Assembly: GCA_026770025.1 (NCBI GenBank)
Contig: JAMXDE010000006.1
Span: forward strand, 2,734,001-2,798,000
Length of the DNA: 64,000 nt
Origin: Craspedostauros australis
Lineage: Eukaryota > Bacillariophyta > Bacillariophyceae > Mastogloiales > Achnanthaceae
Direction of reading: 5' to 3'
Position 1 is the stretch's first letter. Each line of letters starts with the position of its first letter. Below, one piece after another: positions 11,779 through 22,744 of this stretch. The position numbers and the translations under genes were made by a program. The notes under the pieces are model-generated. The model made no database searches, had not been told where the DNA came from, and saw nothing but the letters and a program-made list of their open reading frames with translations.

Positions 11779-12537
11779 TTACAGCCCAGCCTTTTTGATG
11801 ACATCGTGACCTTCCGATTGGAGGGGCTCATCCTTCTTGATGGCTTCTAAGATCTTGGTGTTCGAATTTGTGAAGTCTTTCTCAGAGCCAGTCTTGGCCT
11901 TGCTGCTCAGATCCTCCATGCTTTCCTTGATGTCATGATTGCGGGACAGTATCTCCACGAGATTCTCTTCCATCTTCCCGAGAGACTCCAATCGTTTCTG
12001 TCGCTTGGATTTCGATGACGATCGGTATCGATTGCTCAACGAATCGCGGAGATACTGACCGACCTTCTCACGGGCGATCGAATCACCGACCTCGTGCCAT
12101 CTACCACCCTGATGTTTGATGAAACCACCGAATGGACTGCCCTTGCGAATCTCGTTCACGATGGCCATGACAATCTTGCTCTTGTGGGATCGATTGGTGG
12201 CATTGGAGTAGTCCTCGACGGATTTCTTAATCCGTTTGCGGAAGTTCAGGTTGCCGATATGGTTCCTAGCTTCCTTCCCGATCCCGCAAATCACGTCGAA
12301 CGGGCCCGGCGTGAAGCTCGTTGCTAGAGGTTTCATCCGCTCCATCAGTCTTGGTGCAGTGTTCCCCAATGTCTTCATCGAAGCAACATCGACTCCCTGC
12401 TTTCCCGCCTGCCTAAGCGGCGATGCCGATGAAGGGGATGTCTGACTTACTGTGTGTGTAGTGGCTTGCGGCGTTTGATTATCGGTGGCTTCTCCCTTCT
12501 CGCATGTGGAGGAAGCTTTGGGTGATGCATCGCTCAT
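11779..12537 (-). CDS. DUF6824-domain protein, copy 2
   Basis: The protein is about 252 aa from the ATG at 12537 (MSDASPKASS). The frame is open further upstream to about 13005, so a longer start cannot be excluded, but that extension looks like untranslated sequence. Residues about 80-175 form the DUF6824 domain: FDVICGIGKEARNHIGN, then RSHKSKIVMAIV, GGFIKHQGGRWHEVGD, AREKVGQYLRD and the basic tail YRSSSKSKRQKRL. The C-terminal part shares with copy 1 a short helical region and the signature ILEAIKKDE / VLCAIKKDE. The two genes, on opposite strands either side of the BTB gene, are diverged paralogues. Function unknown. Confidence 0.85.
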   Translation of the reverse strand: MSDASPKASSTCEKGEATDNQTPQATTHTVSQTSPSSASPLRQAGKQGVDVASMKTLGNTAPRLMERMKPLATSFTPGPFDVICGIGKEARNHIGNLNFRKRIKKSVEDYSNATNRSHKSKIVMAIVNEIRKGSPFGGFIKHQGGRWHEVGDSIAREKVGQYLRDSLSNRYRSSSKSKRQKRLESLGKMEENLVEILSRNHDIKESMEDLSSKAKTGSEKDFTNSNTKILEAIKKDEPLQSEGHDVIKKAGL

Positions 12538-14610
12538 GATGGTCAATGCTGGGATCTGTTGGACACAATGAAACGCAACAGCTGGAGACGGCTGATTTGG
12601 CTCAATCAGTGTAGCTGACTGCTGCATCGGATCTTCTGGATTGTTTGCTCTCTTGGTCTGGAAATCGGTCGGATGGAGACTTGCGATGCCGTGGCAACTG
12701 TTTCTGATTTGCGGCAGCCGTTGCGTTCCCACGAGGGTGGCCTTGAATGCTGATTGTATTCTGGCTTGTAGCTTTCTCTGGTTCACCGATACTGACAATC
12801 GTAGTGATTTACTGATCGTGCTCACAGAGATGTTACGGATGATGATGTTCGTGTTGTAGGTGTCGATGGTGTTGTCAATGTGAGCGTAATGGACGTGATG
12901 AGTGCAATGTGTGCTGGCGAATACTGTGAGCAGGTCAAGGCGCGACGGTTTGGATTTGGTTGCCACTGTGCTTGCTGTTTGAGCGCAAACGATTCCTCGC
13001 CCCACCTCGCTCTGTTGTCACCTTCACGCTGGCGCCAATGACTGAGTAAACGATGTGGGCTGAGGTTGCTGCGGCGTTCGCCGTCAACGGTGTCAACGAA
13101 GAGACCAATAAATAGCGCAACGTAGGTATGGATACGAATACGAATACAATTACGAGTAGAGTTGAGTAGAGTAGAGTAGAGCAGAGTTGAGTATAGTGTG
13201 GCATTTACTCTACTCTATTGTTCTTTGGCTGACTTTTGTTGCTGGTGCATTTGACCCGTCGTCACAGCTGTCGTCGATGGGTGATCCACGACTCTTTGTG
13301 TTCTACTGGTCCAGGTCACTGCTTTTGCCTCCTTGTGGGAGAAGCAGTCGCGACGCGCTCGGCAATTATGTCTGGCGCTGGAAATACTGGCGACATCGCT
13401 GTCAACGTCGTGGTACGGTCATTGTGAACAAATTCGAATAAGCTGGTCCCAACGAAGCACCAACAAGCGGCAACACAATGGTGTCATCGCACAATCCAAG
13501 CGCCTGAATGGTCGTCTCGGACCGAGTCTATTGACTTTAGAATGGCATGGCTATGCGAATCACTCCAGGGTTGTCCGCAGACCAATCGCGTCTCAATTGC
13601 ACAACAGCGCAATCTGCTCTTTGTACCCACGATGGGACTCTACGAACAACGAGGTACGAGCTATCCTACGAAGCCACTGATTGTGCAATGCAGTCTCGCG
13701 CTGTCGCGAGGTGGATAGGGGGAGAGAAGCACGTCGCAATCACGAGGAACTACTCTGCGCGAGTTGTTGGGACACTGGCATATCTCGTATTCTATTAATT
13801 TTGCGATCAAGTAAACTACTCTCCTCCACTTTACTCTTTGCTTCAAAATCGCAGTGTGCTTCCTGTGACACTCCTTGTCTGTCGTGAGTGTTCACGATAG
13901 AGTAACCGTTTTGGGGCTCTGATCATGACAGTCATACGGACACATGTAGAGTCCAACAGCATCCGGAGGGGGTTCTTCTTCGTTCCCAGTTCGGTCGCAG
14001 TTGGGTCGCAGTTCGGTCGCAGTTGACATCCTGGTCCGTCTCAACTTCACTGGTGCAAGGTTTGAGGGCTTCACCCTGGTATGAATAGCTCGTACTTGCC
14101 CATCACGAGTAGAGCGGAGCAGAGTGTTCGGTGGTTATTTCATTGTTGTTCGAAGATTAGATGCTTTTGTCGGTCCGTCGCTTGGTCGAAATCACTTGAG
14201 ATGCACAATGGTTGATTCATTCGACACCCTTGATTACACACAAAACGAATCTTCGTGGCAAGGCGTCGAAATGTGAAGCCGATCGAGCACCAAAAAGATA
14301 CCAGCAACGTGGGCATCAGTCACAATCGCGAAGAAATACACTTGCGCAACCGCAGAAGCTACTTGTTGCTTCGTCAACACAAGATCCAAGTGTCGCAGAG
14401 GGAGGGTGCGCGACAAAGATGCCACCGCAACCCACATCCGAAGCAGAATGAATCCTGTTCCATCTAAATGACCGGCTGCTGGCATTGCTTCAATGGCAAG
14501 GCGATGAGCTGCTGGCGCCAGCAAAGACCAGCTGAGAGCTCGACAATCCTCGCGCCGTGGATGCAACAGAAACAGTCGTGACACTCTTGCCACCACTCAC
14601 TCAGTCTGCA
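12538..14610. other. Intergenic / 5' region, no gene firmly supported
   Basis: It contains the upstream region of the second DUF6824 gene. A gagta-rich microsatellite lies at about 13147-13195, next to a complementary tactctactcta at about 13206, so a hairpin is possible. No coding region with a recognisable domain was seen. Confidence 0.4.
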
Positions 14611-14636
14611 GCAGCGGCAGCGGCAGCGCCAACTCC

Positions 14637-16395
14637 ATGGTCTCCGCGTTGTCCTCTCGAGCTGTCCCTTCCAAAGAATGGATGCCAGAGTTCGCGCAGC
14701 AGGCCGACGCCAACTTGGCAAATAGAATCCTGCTGAGGAACCTCCCGCGAAGCAAACAGACAAAGCCATGGCTGGTCACCACAGTACCGAACATAGACTT
14801 GCCAGGAGTGTCAGCCTCAGCAAGAGCAGAAGGAACGAAGCTGCTTTCGGATGCACAAGTACGTACCAAACTTCCGCCGCCGAAGGAACGCACCGATATT
14901 GTTCAGCAGTTTCCTTCACCACCCTCCTCTCACGACAGCAACATTCTGCCCACTTGAAGCACCAATCAAGTGCATCGCACGACACGACTCTGGTCGAAGT
15001 AGCAGCCAGCTGAGACAGCAAGCGCGCCAAAACTACCGAGGTGGTGCGCCCACGAACATCGCATCGTCTCACATCGCCAACGGCGACGGCTCGGGCGCGC
15101 ATGCTGCCGATCAGACCGTCACGCCCACTATTCTCACGGTAGATGATCCACTATTTAGCGGGGTGGCTGCGGGCCACTTTACCCTCCAACGAACCCGTAG
15201 TCCACAGCGACGCTGTTGTTGCTGATCGGTCTTCACCTCTCCCCCCGTTCCTCGACGTCTCGATATGATCCAAGGCGAACTCCACATTTGTTATCACCGC
15301 CGCCGCCACCTCTGCCCAATAATACGAGCCGGCGGCTCCTCCTGCTGTGCGGTTCACTTCCTCACAAAAAGTTGGCGCCAAGCAACCAGCGATCCAGGCA
15401 AGCGTGGCTGCCGCAATTCACGGAATCGCACTTGTTTCGATTCCTCCGCTTGAAGCCCACCGTCGCTATTCGTCCATGCCCCCAACGAAACGTTCCATCT
15501 CTCATCTGCAAAGGGATACGTCTCCAGGACATAGCACAGGGGGCCATGTCGGTCGTATCGCCTTAGCAAGCTACATCCGAAGTCAGGGTGCCTTCAATAC
15601 ATTCACCGCCACCTCTCGAAGTCGCACAGCGCGGAAGCGGAAGAGGTCGCCATGGGCAGACTGTTTGCAGCTCTTGCGTTCTTGGTTGAGACGTTGCTGA
15701 GCAAGAACGATACGTACGCTGGCCAATATCTCTCCACGGTGATCGTGCAAGGCGGCAGCCTCAACACCCGTCGTCGCATGAGGCCTTCCGAATCAGGTAA
15801 CGCAGGCAAGACCGATTTCGAGACGCCGGTCTCGAAATTGTTCATATTGACGAGTATAGCGTGTGCATTCGGAAATGATTCGGCTTGCGATCAGAGCGGC
15901 GATCAGAGCGTCCAGCAATCCCCAACTTCCCATCCACCATTGCCGACGCACTGCCGAAGTATGGATCTTCTGAAATGCCAACCTCCACCAACGTTGAAAG
16001 ACGCGCGCAAGATGAGGTCTATCACACGCGTTACAGGACTCAAACAGTCGCGTCGGACATGCGATGCTGCGGGCCGTCTCATTCCGGGGCAGTGCGCGAC
16101 ATCTACGAGTACGTCGCTCCCCATTTCGACAATGGATTGCTGGATGGATTGCTGGATGGATGGGACGTCAGTACCGCTGCACCGTCACGCCGATTGCGAC
16201 CATCGTCGCAGATTCAAGATGCCTCGACGGCAAGCGATGGGCCTGACTTGGTGTCGAACGCCCAACCCGCAACATCGAGCTGATAACGTCGACCGAAAGA
16301 ATAACGCTGTTCAGGATGGGAAGTTACAACACTCCAATAGCTCCCACATACAAGAGCGGTTGATACTCGAATTGCATCGGCTTCCGCGTGAATGA
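14637..16395 (+). other. Possible unidentified multi-exon gene (strand uncertain)
   Basis: This stretch has several overlapping open frames of 70-250 codons with protein-like composition. On + these include 14637-14957 (WMPEFAQQADANLANRIL, SKQTKPWLVTTVPNIDLPG), a 14.97-15.15 kb frame and 15652-16395 (starts MGRLFAALAFLVETLL, signal-like). Splice-like sites such as gatgcacaa|gtacgt and tcag|gtaacg fit a multi-exon + gene. On -, 15354-15569 (YVLETYPFADERWNVSLGAW) and 15151-15381 also look plausible, so the strand cannot be settled. No domain was recognised and no function is proposed. Confidence 0.25.
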
Positions 16396-16672
16396 TCGTG
16401 CTGCGCGAATCCAAGCGAGCAAACGAAAGACAACATCAGCTATTTGTGGGGTATGTCTGGCAATTCTTTTGTTTTTAGATGTTTTAGAATAGTTGAAGTT
16501 CATCTGAAGAACAGACTACTTTCCACTTAGTGTCTCCAATGTCGCACTATGACATTGTTTTTGGCGCGCCAATTATGGAGCGAAACTCTACGCCTACAAA
16601 TACGGAAAGTACATATTTTACCTCCTTCTCCCACGCTCATTCATGAATCATTACCGACTCAAAACCCACTTG

Positions 16673-16691
16673 ATTCACTGAACTCAATGTA
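16673..16691. repeat. Target-site duplication of the non-LTR element, left copy
   Basis: The 19-bp sequence attcactgaactcaatgta is repeated exactly at 25671-25689. The two copies bracket the retrotransposon and abut its 3' tail (here) and 5' end (there). Confidence 0.9.
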
Positions 16692-17026
16692 ATAATAATA
16701 ATAATAACTCACTGAATATCCCCTGCGCACAGGGTTGCCTCGAAGGCTTTAGAGTCGACCGCATACAACGAGCCAAAGGCCGATTGCGCTGGAACGACTG
16801 CACTGGGTCTCTCACTACCTAGTCTACCATGGTTTGCCAGCTCCATGGGCCATCTAACATACCGCACTGGGCATCCGGCTTGCGCCCGCCATGCTCTTCA
16901 CTTGCCTCATATACCGATCCGTCCTCCACGTCGTCGCTTTCTTGCCCTTCCGTCACCTGAAGCCGCAGCAAACCGTCGCTTGCTCCTGCTCCGCCCTCGT
17001 CGTTGCCGTCTCGCGTCGTTCGCAAG

Positions 17027-20000
17027 TCATTGGCTCTCTCCGCGTGCCTCGCTTTCCACTACGCTCCTCCGCTCGCTGGCTGCTCTGGCCGCGCTCCGCG
17101 CTGCCTGCACATGCCTCACCCATCGGCGCTGGTCGTCCACGGGCCACCTTGCGAGTTCGTTCCGTGTAACATTCGCTAGCAGCCCACGATCCGCCGCCAT
17201 AATGTCTGCATCCCTCATCTCCCACTGCTGATTCACCATCCTGCACACTGCTACCGTCTCAGCTGCTTCGCGCTTGCGCCCTTCCCGGTCATGTAGCACC
17301 CTGTTTCGCGCCTCCCAGGCTTTCCATCGCACGTCCCACAGTCCTGCGACTGCCGCTCCCATCCAGTTTGCCGGTTTCATGGGCCTTGCCTCGATCTCCA
17401 TTCGAGCTGACTGAACCTGTCGCCACCTCTTGGACCACCTCCCTCTCGTCATCATCCCCCACCCGATCGCCTGCTGATCGTTAACGGCCTCTTGGACCAC
17501 TCGCTGTGCTCTTGGCTCCGGCTCCTCCTTATTGCACCAGCTCCTGATTTGGCGCACCATTTCACTCACCATGCCCACATCTCCTCCGGACTGCAGCATG
17601 TTGTCCTTCCATTCGGAAAGCGCAGCTTCCCTCACTGCCATTGCTGCGGGGTGCCGGCACTGCAATATATGCTCTATCGTCTCTTCTTCGTCGCGACAAA
17701 TCGGGCACTCGCTGCTCGCCCAGAACCCCCACTTCGCCATATTACGCCCCACTGGCCCGAACCCTGCGGCATGCTTCACCACCCATCGTTTTCGCGCACT
17801 GCCTATGCGCCCCATAGCTGCCTGAACCGACTCCACGTCGATGCGCTCGATCACCTCCGCCGACATCTTCTTGGTTTTGCGCTGCCACGCCCACGTCTTC
17901 GCACTCTGGACATGGCGCCGAAGTTCAGTCTTCACACCTCGACACACTTTACATGACCGAAGCCACACCGACCACTCATCATCTCTCCACTCGCCGTCTG
18001 TGCTGCTCTTGTGGCTTTTCTGCTCCATTCCAGCCAGGCGATCAACGTCGTCATTCCAGTAGGCAAACTCGTCTCTCGCGACGCCACGATCGCGCTCCAG
18101 CTGGTGACCATACACATGTCGATACTCGAGTTTTGCTGGTATCGTCCTTGTCACCTGTCGTATCGCCCTCAAGAGGTCGAAGTGCTGGACTCCTATGTGT
18201 ACATCGCGATCGTATTCCACGGCATGGATGCCGGCCATGCGGTTGTCGCAGGCGACCACAACTGTCGCCGCAGAAGCACCACACTCTGTGCCGGATTCCC
18301 GAAGCATTCTGTCAGCCACCACCAGGGCTTGGTATATGCCACCTAGCTCTGCTCGGTACGCGCTTTGTATTGCTTGTCTTCCTTGCACCGGCCCCGCCAT
18401 CTGTAAACATCCATCACGTTGCCCTCGCACGTTCAACGAGAAAGCCGCCGTGCTCCTGCCGTCCTTAAACGACCCATCGGTGCTGATAACAGCTCTACCT
18501 TCTCGTGCTGCCTGGACCCACTTCTCTGCGGCTTCCCCGAACTCCGACCTCACGGCCCCGCTCGGTTGTCTCCACCATCTGCCCACTCCCACCACGTATA
18601 CCTGTTCATCCCGTTGTCGGAGCCATACTTGGCGTCCCTGCGTTGCTGCCAGTTCTGTGGGTTGCCCTTGGCGCCAGAATCCCTGTAATCCTGGGTCGTC
18701 GCCAGCTCGTGCCGCCCACTTCTGCCAACGACCCCCGCTCTCCCTGGTCCACACTGCGCTTGTGCGCACCTCCCATAGAGCTTCCGGTGGCGCCACCATT
18801 CGGCCGTCTGTCGAGAGCTGTCTTCGAACTCTGCGTATCGCTCGCCCCCACAACCTCCAGTCTTGGTCCGGTATTGGTCCTTGCCGCGGCCAAGCTATGC
18901 TAGCTCGTCCTCGCCATCGGCCGCGTGCCGTCTCTGGAGGGAGCTCTACTTCCGCGCACGCCACGTCCCCAGTCGTCATCACCTGCATTTTTACCCTGCA
19001 TCGATTCAGACGCTCCAGTTGCGCTCTTGTGTACCCTGCTCCGCGCAGCGCCGGCATCAGCCATTCCTCCTTCTCCCACGCTCGAATGGTAGTTGGCGTC
19101 CTCTCCCGCAAGTCGATGCCGTACTCTTGGACCTCTCTCCACACTGTTTTGATCCAACATTCCGTCGCCAGAAACGACCATGCCTTGTAGCTCGTATTGA
19201 AGAGAGAATCGCCGATGCCGATCTCCGTTTTCATCGCTTCGATCGTCCCTCGAATGAGTTTGCCTGTAACCGTGCTCCTTTCGCCATGCTCCAGCACCAT
19301 GCATACATGCTCCACGACCTGCGTCGTGTGTAACTCATGCACATCGGCCCCGAGCAACGCACTTGGCGCGTGGATCATAGCCCTCGGGAAGCCTTTGTTG
19401 TAGCCGAGCTTGGACATCGTCGCCGCCCACACAGGCTTCATTGTCTGCCTCGCTTCAGCTTCGCTAAGTTGCGCCACCGGCAGAACGTACTCCAGCTTCT
19501 TCAGCAGTATGCTCCGAATCGCCGCGTCTGCGTCCTGCTTCCTTACTCGCTTCGTTCTGACCTTCTCTGCCCAATTCTTGGCTTTGTCTTGTATAGCTTC
19601 GACAATAGCTGCGCCATTTCCATCTGGTGCCAGTCGCACTCCAAGAGTCTCGAATGCTTGGTGTCGAGCACTTTTCGGCATCTTCTGTCGGTGTCTATTG
19701 CTGCCTGCCATCCAGATCTCGTACGGCGTCTCCTCCTCACTCGCGTACCGCCACGTGCCATCCTCTCGCCACTTGAAGTCGATCGGCCACCACATGCTCT
19801 TCTCTACCACCAATGCTCCTCCCGTCGCTCTCACTAGCGCTTCCCACATATCCACGCTACTCTGCATTCTCTTTACGGCTTCTTTGATACCCTCGGTCCT
19901 CCTCGCGTTCACCACTAGGTCCGTATCGTCGACGAACGCATAGCCCACCATCTTCACTGGTTCCCCGCTGATCGCCGTCCTGAACTCTGCTGTGTGGTTC

Positions 20001-22744
20001 TCCTCCTTCATCACTTCGAGCATTGGTGACGATATCACCGCCCAGATCACCGGCCCTGCCCCATTGCCTTGGTAAATCCCTTGCATTGGCGCTATGCCCG
20101 GCTGATTCCGCAGTGTGTCCCTTGAGTCTCCATACGTCGTTCGTATGTGGTGTTCCAAGCTCTGTAGTGTTCGGAACATGCTCACCACCTCCGTGACTGC
20201 TACTCCTTGTCGCTGCAGACATATTGATGCTATCGAATGCACAATCCTGTCATAACAACTCTTCAAGTCGTTGGAGCAAAGGACCCCTGGTACTCGAGTC
20301 TGTCGAAGCCAATCAAATGTCAATTGCTTGTTAAGCGCATGGTCGATGGCACGGTGTCCTTTGCGGCTCCCGTACTGTTCTTCCGCGAATCCTTCTTGCG
20401 CTTCCGCTTGTTGTGCCGCCTTCCTGCCCACCGCTTTATTCGCAAAATTGAAATCTGCTTCGAACAGGACGATCGTGCGGAGTTTATCGACGCGGTAGCT
20501 GTTTGCTTTCTTCATCAACTCCACGTCGACGCCGTACTTCCACCGTTCATACGAATATCCCGACTTCATAGCTACCGACGTCATGCTCGCTTCGAACTCT
20601 GAATTCGCTCGGTGCATCGCTGTTGCTTTGAAGTGGCCGAAGTGGAGCCCGGATGGACCGGCCGAGGTATCTTCCTTGCATTTCCGCCACCCCGATTGGT
20701 ACTCATCGGTTGTCATTCCTGCCTGTATCGTTTTACGGCTCTTCGACTTCAGCCCTCCGATGAGCCTCCGAGCACCTTCCTCGATCCATGCCGGCACGTG
20801 ATATCTGCCTTGTAGCGTTTGTTTGGCAGCCTCTGACACTCCCAGGTACCCATATTCCTGTGCTAGAAACCCCTGCATGAACGGTGTCCGCTCTGTCTGT
20901 CGGAATCTTCTTCGGTTCTCTTCCATGCAGCCTCTCTCAATGTCTTCTCTTCTTGTGCACTCCTTCCATTCCCCGTTACGATCTGGCGCTATCACCATCG
21001 ATATACCTCCCGCTCCGTTGGCCCCTGTTGTTCTTCGTATCCTCGCATACATCTGCTTGACTTGTTCCCTTCGTCGCATCTGTAAGAGCTGACTCGACAT
21101 CCTCTTCCCCATCCCTGTCTGTCTTCGTTGTCTTCGCCCTGGCTTACCGTTCCCTTGCTGCTTGTTTTCCGCTTCGGCTTTGGCGGCTTCTTCTCTTGCT
21201 CTTGCTGCTGCCACCCTTTCTATCCAGTTCGCTCTCGCGTCCGTTGCTTTGCGTCGAAACCTTTTCAACGCTTGGAATGCCTCCTCCTGTTCTTTGGCTA
21301 CCTCTTTGTGCCTCATCCGGCTAATCTCTGATACCTTCCTTGCTTCGCCTGCTCTTTTTGCTAGCCGTTGTACGAGCCTTGATGACACTTTCCTCCCAGC
21401 TGCCCGCCTCGCCACATTGTTCCAGAGCCCTATCCGTGCTTCGATGGCTTTGTACTCCCTTGAATACGGGATACCTCCCATGCGCAGCTTCCGGCATTGC
21501 TTGTCCGCCTTCCATATGCCTTCCACTCGTATTGCGTCCAACCTTTCGGCCTCTCGCTCCATCTGAGCATTCCACTCGCTTTCTGCCTTCCGTTCCAACC
21601 GTATCGCTCGATTCCTTGCATTGTGTTGTCGTAGGTGCTGCTCGTAGCTATCGTTGAATTTTTTCACGATTCGAGGGTCTTCAGTTTTCACTCTTCTTGC
21701 GACTGATCGGCGCAGAGGTGGCATACGCTGGCCCAGGACCTCTTGCATGTTGACTTCGAGCCATATGCATCTGTGATCCGCACTGCGCTCCTGTATCCCT
21801 TCATCCCATCTTGTCATCCCGGCCCTTGCCACTGTGATTGATTCGGTTGTAAATATGGCGTCGATTGGCGTCTTTCCCCATCGTTGTGTGGCGGTTCGTG
21901 CCGCGGCGCTGTTTCTCGTCCTCATTGCGTTCACCAACCCTGCTTCGCTTGCGAATGCTTGCATTGCTCTTGTGCCTGTGTCTTCGTTGCAATCCATCAT
22001 AAGTATCACATGCTCGCCTTCTCTTTTCCAGCTCGCTACTGCTTTGCCTAGGTCAGCCAGCATTCGCGCTCTTGGTTCTACGTCCTCACACTTTTCGTTG
22101 TAATACCGACGGTGCTGTGCGTACGTATTGAGTACTCCGCGCGTGCGAGGTCGACACGGTCGATAGGCTGTCACAACCCGCAATCTTTGGTGATTGGCCC
22201 CGCGATAGAGCTGCCATGCCCACCTCCCGAGTTTGGTTGGGTCTACTCCATCTTTTACCATCCTCACTGCTGCTTGGTGCCTGCTAATCATTGCAGTGCC
22301 TCCCCATTGCTTCCTGTTGTTTATGTCTTCGTTGCTGTTGTTGCTCGTCGTTGTTTGCGTGGTACCCGTCGGCCACCACTCTTTCACTCTATTTTTGAGT
22401 GTTGCTTCCTCCTCTACTCCTCTCCAATCGACGTTGACTTCTGTTATTCCGAACACGTCGAATTCTCCCTCGTTCATCCATTGTTTGAGGCTCTCATCCA
22501 CATTTCCTGGATGCCTCTTCAGTCCTCCGAAATTCTGCATTCCAATCCTCATTCGTCCCTCCTGTTTCCGTAGCAATACGTCGCCTACGTTTGCTTCTCG
22601 TCCTCCTCTTCCGTCTTCTGCCTGGTGCGGTAAACCTGGTGTGAAGGCGGGCGCATTCGGGCTCAGGCCTGTTGGTCGTGCTGCTTCCGACTCCTGGCCC
22701 TGCCCTTCCCCTTTAACCGTCTCCGGATGCCGCCGTAGCGCCAT
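17027..22744 (-). CDS. Non-LTR retrotransposon polyprotein: APE endonuclease, reverse transcriptase, RNase H, zinc finger
   Basis: This ORF has 1905 aa. An APE-type endonuclease spans residues about 65-330: QNFGGL (Asn), GITEVNV (Glu), LMMDCNED (Asp) and SADHR (Asp-His). A long basic, coiled region follows (350-600). The RT core has motif A SNDLKSCYD at about 824-832, motif B YQGNGAGP at about 891-898 and motif C AFVDDTD at about 936-942. RNase H (about 1418-1570) shows STDGSF, YRAELGG, VVACDN and a C-terminal WNDDVD. A CPIC...EHILQC zinc finger (about 1680-1696) follows. The enzyme would nick target DNA and copy the element RNA by target-primed reverse transcription. Its ATG overlaps the preceding ORF by 32 nt in another frame. 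All catalytic motifs are intact. Confidence 0.95.
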   Translation of the reverse strand: MALRRHPETVKGEGQGQESEAARPTGLSPNAPAFTPGLPHQAEDGRGGREANVGDVLLRKQEGRMRIGMQNFGGLKRHPGNVDESLKQWMNEGEFDVFGITEVNVDWRGVEEEATLKNRVKEWWPTGTTQTTTSNNSNEDINNRKQWGGTAMISRHQAAVRMVKDGVDPTKLGRWAWQLYRGANHQRLRVVTAYRPCRPRTRGVLNTYAQHRRYYNEKCEDVEPRARMLADLGKAVASWKREGEHVILMMDCNEDTGTRAMQAFASEAGLVNAMRTRNSAAARTATQRWGKTPIDAIFTTESITVARAGMTRWDEGIQERSADHRCIWLEVNMQEVLGQRMPPLRRSVARRVKTEDPRIVKKFNDSYEQHLRQHNARNRAIRLERKAESEWNAQMEREAERLDAIRVEGIWKADKQCRKLRMGGIPYSREYKAIEARIGLWNNVARRAAGRKVSSRLVQRLAKRAGEARKVSEISRMRHKEVAKEQEEAFQALKRFRRKATDARANWIERVAAARAREEAAKAEAENKQQGNGKPGRRQRRQTGMGKRMSSQLLQMRRREQVKQMYARIRRTTGANGAGGISMVIAPDRNGEWKECTRREDIERGCMEENRRRFRQTERTPFMQGFLAQEYGYLGVSEAAKQTLQGRYHVPAWIEEGARRLIGGLKSKSRKTIQAGMTTDEYQSGWRKCKEDTSAGPSGLHFGHFKATAMHRANSEFEASMTSVAMKSGYSYERWKYGVDVELMKKANSYRVDKLRTIVLFEADFNFANKAVGRKAAQQAEAQEGFAEEQYGSRKGHRAIDHALNKQLTFDWLRQTRVPGVLCSNDLKSCYDRIVHSIASICLQRQGVAVTEVVSMFRTLQSLEHHIRTTYGDSRDTLRNQPGIAPMQGIYQGNGAGPVIWAVISSPMLEVMKEENHTAEFRTAISGEPVKMVGYAFVDDTDLVVNARRTEGIKEAVKRMQSSVDMWEALVRATGGALVVEKSMWWPIDFKWREDGTWRYASEEETPYEIWMAGSNRHRQKMPKSARHQAFETLGVRLAPDGNGAAIVEAIQDKAKNWAEKVRTKRVRKQDADAAIRSILLKKLEYVLPVAQLSEAEARQTMKPVWAATMSKLGYNKGFPRAMIHAPSALLGADVHELHTTQVVEHVCMVLEHGERSTVTGKLIRGTIEAMKTEIGIGDSLFNTSYKAWSFLATECWIKTVWREVQEYGIDLRERTPTTIRAWEKEEWLMPALRGAGYTRAQLERLNRCRVKMQVMTTGDVACAEVELPPETARGRWRGRASIAWPRQGPIPDQDWRLWGRAIRRVRRQLSTDGRMVAPPEALWEVRTSAVWTRESGGRWQKWAARAGDDPGLQGFWRQGQPTELAATQGRQVWLRQRDEQVYVVGVGRWWRQPSGAVRSEFGEAAEKWVQAAREGRAVISTDGSFKDGRSTAAFSLNVRGQRDGCLQMAGPVQGRQAIQSAYRAELGGIYQALVVADRMLRESGTECGASAATVVVACDNRMAGIHAVEYDRDVHIGVQHFDLLRAIRQVTRTIPAKLEYRHVYGHQLERDRGVARDEFAYWNDDVDRLAGMEQKSHKSSTDGEWRDDEWSVWLRSCKVCRGVKTELRRHVQSAKTWAWQRKTKKMSAEVIERIDVESVQAAMGRIGSARKRWVVKHAAGFGPVGRNMAKWGFWASSECPICRDEEETIEHILQCRHPAAMAVREAALSEWKDNMLQSGGDVGMVSEMVRQIRSWCNKEEPEPRAQRVVQEAVNDQQAIGWGMMTRGRWSKRWRQVQSARMEIEARPMKPANWMGAAVAGLWDVRWKAWEARNRVLHDREGRKREAAETVAVCRMVNQQWEMRDADIMAADRGLLANVTRNELARWPVDDQRRWVRHVQAARSAARAASERRSVVESEARGESQ

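Noticed and set aside
18195-19190. Plus-strand 331-codon frame
   Set aside because: Antisense to the reverse transcriptase/RNase H polyprotein. Cys/Ser/Pro-rich, no motif.
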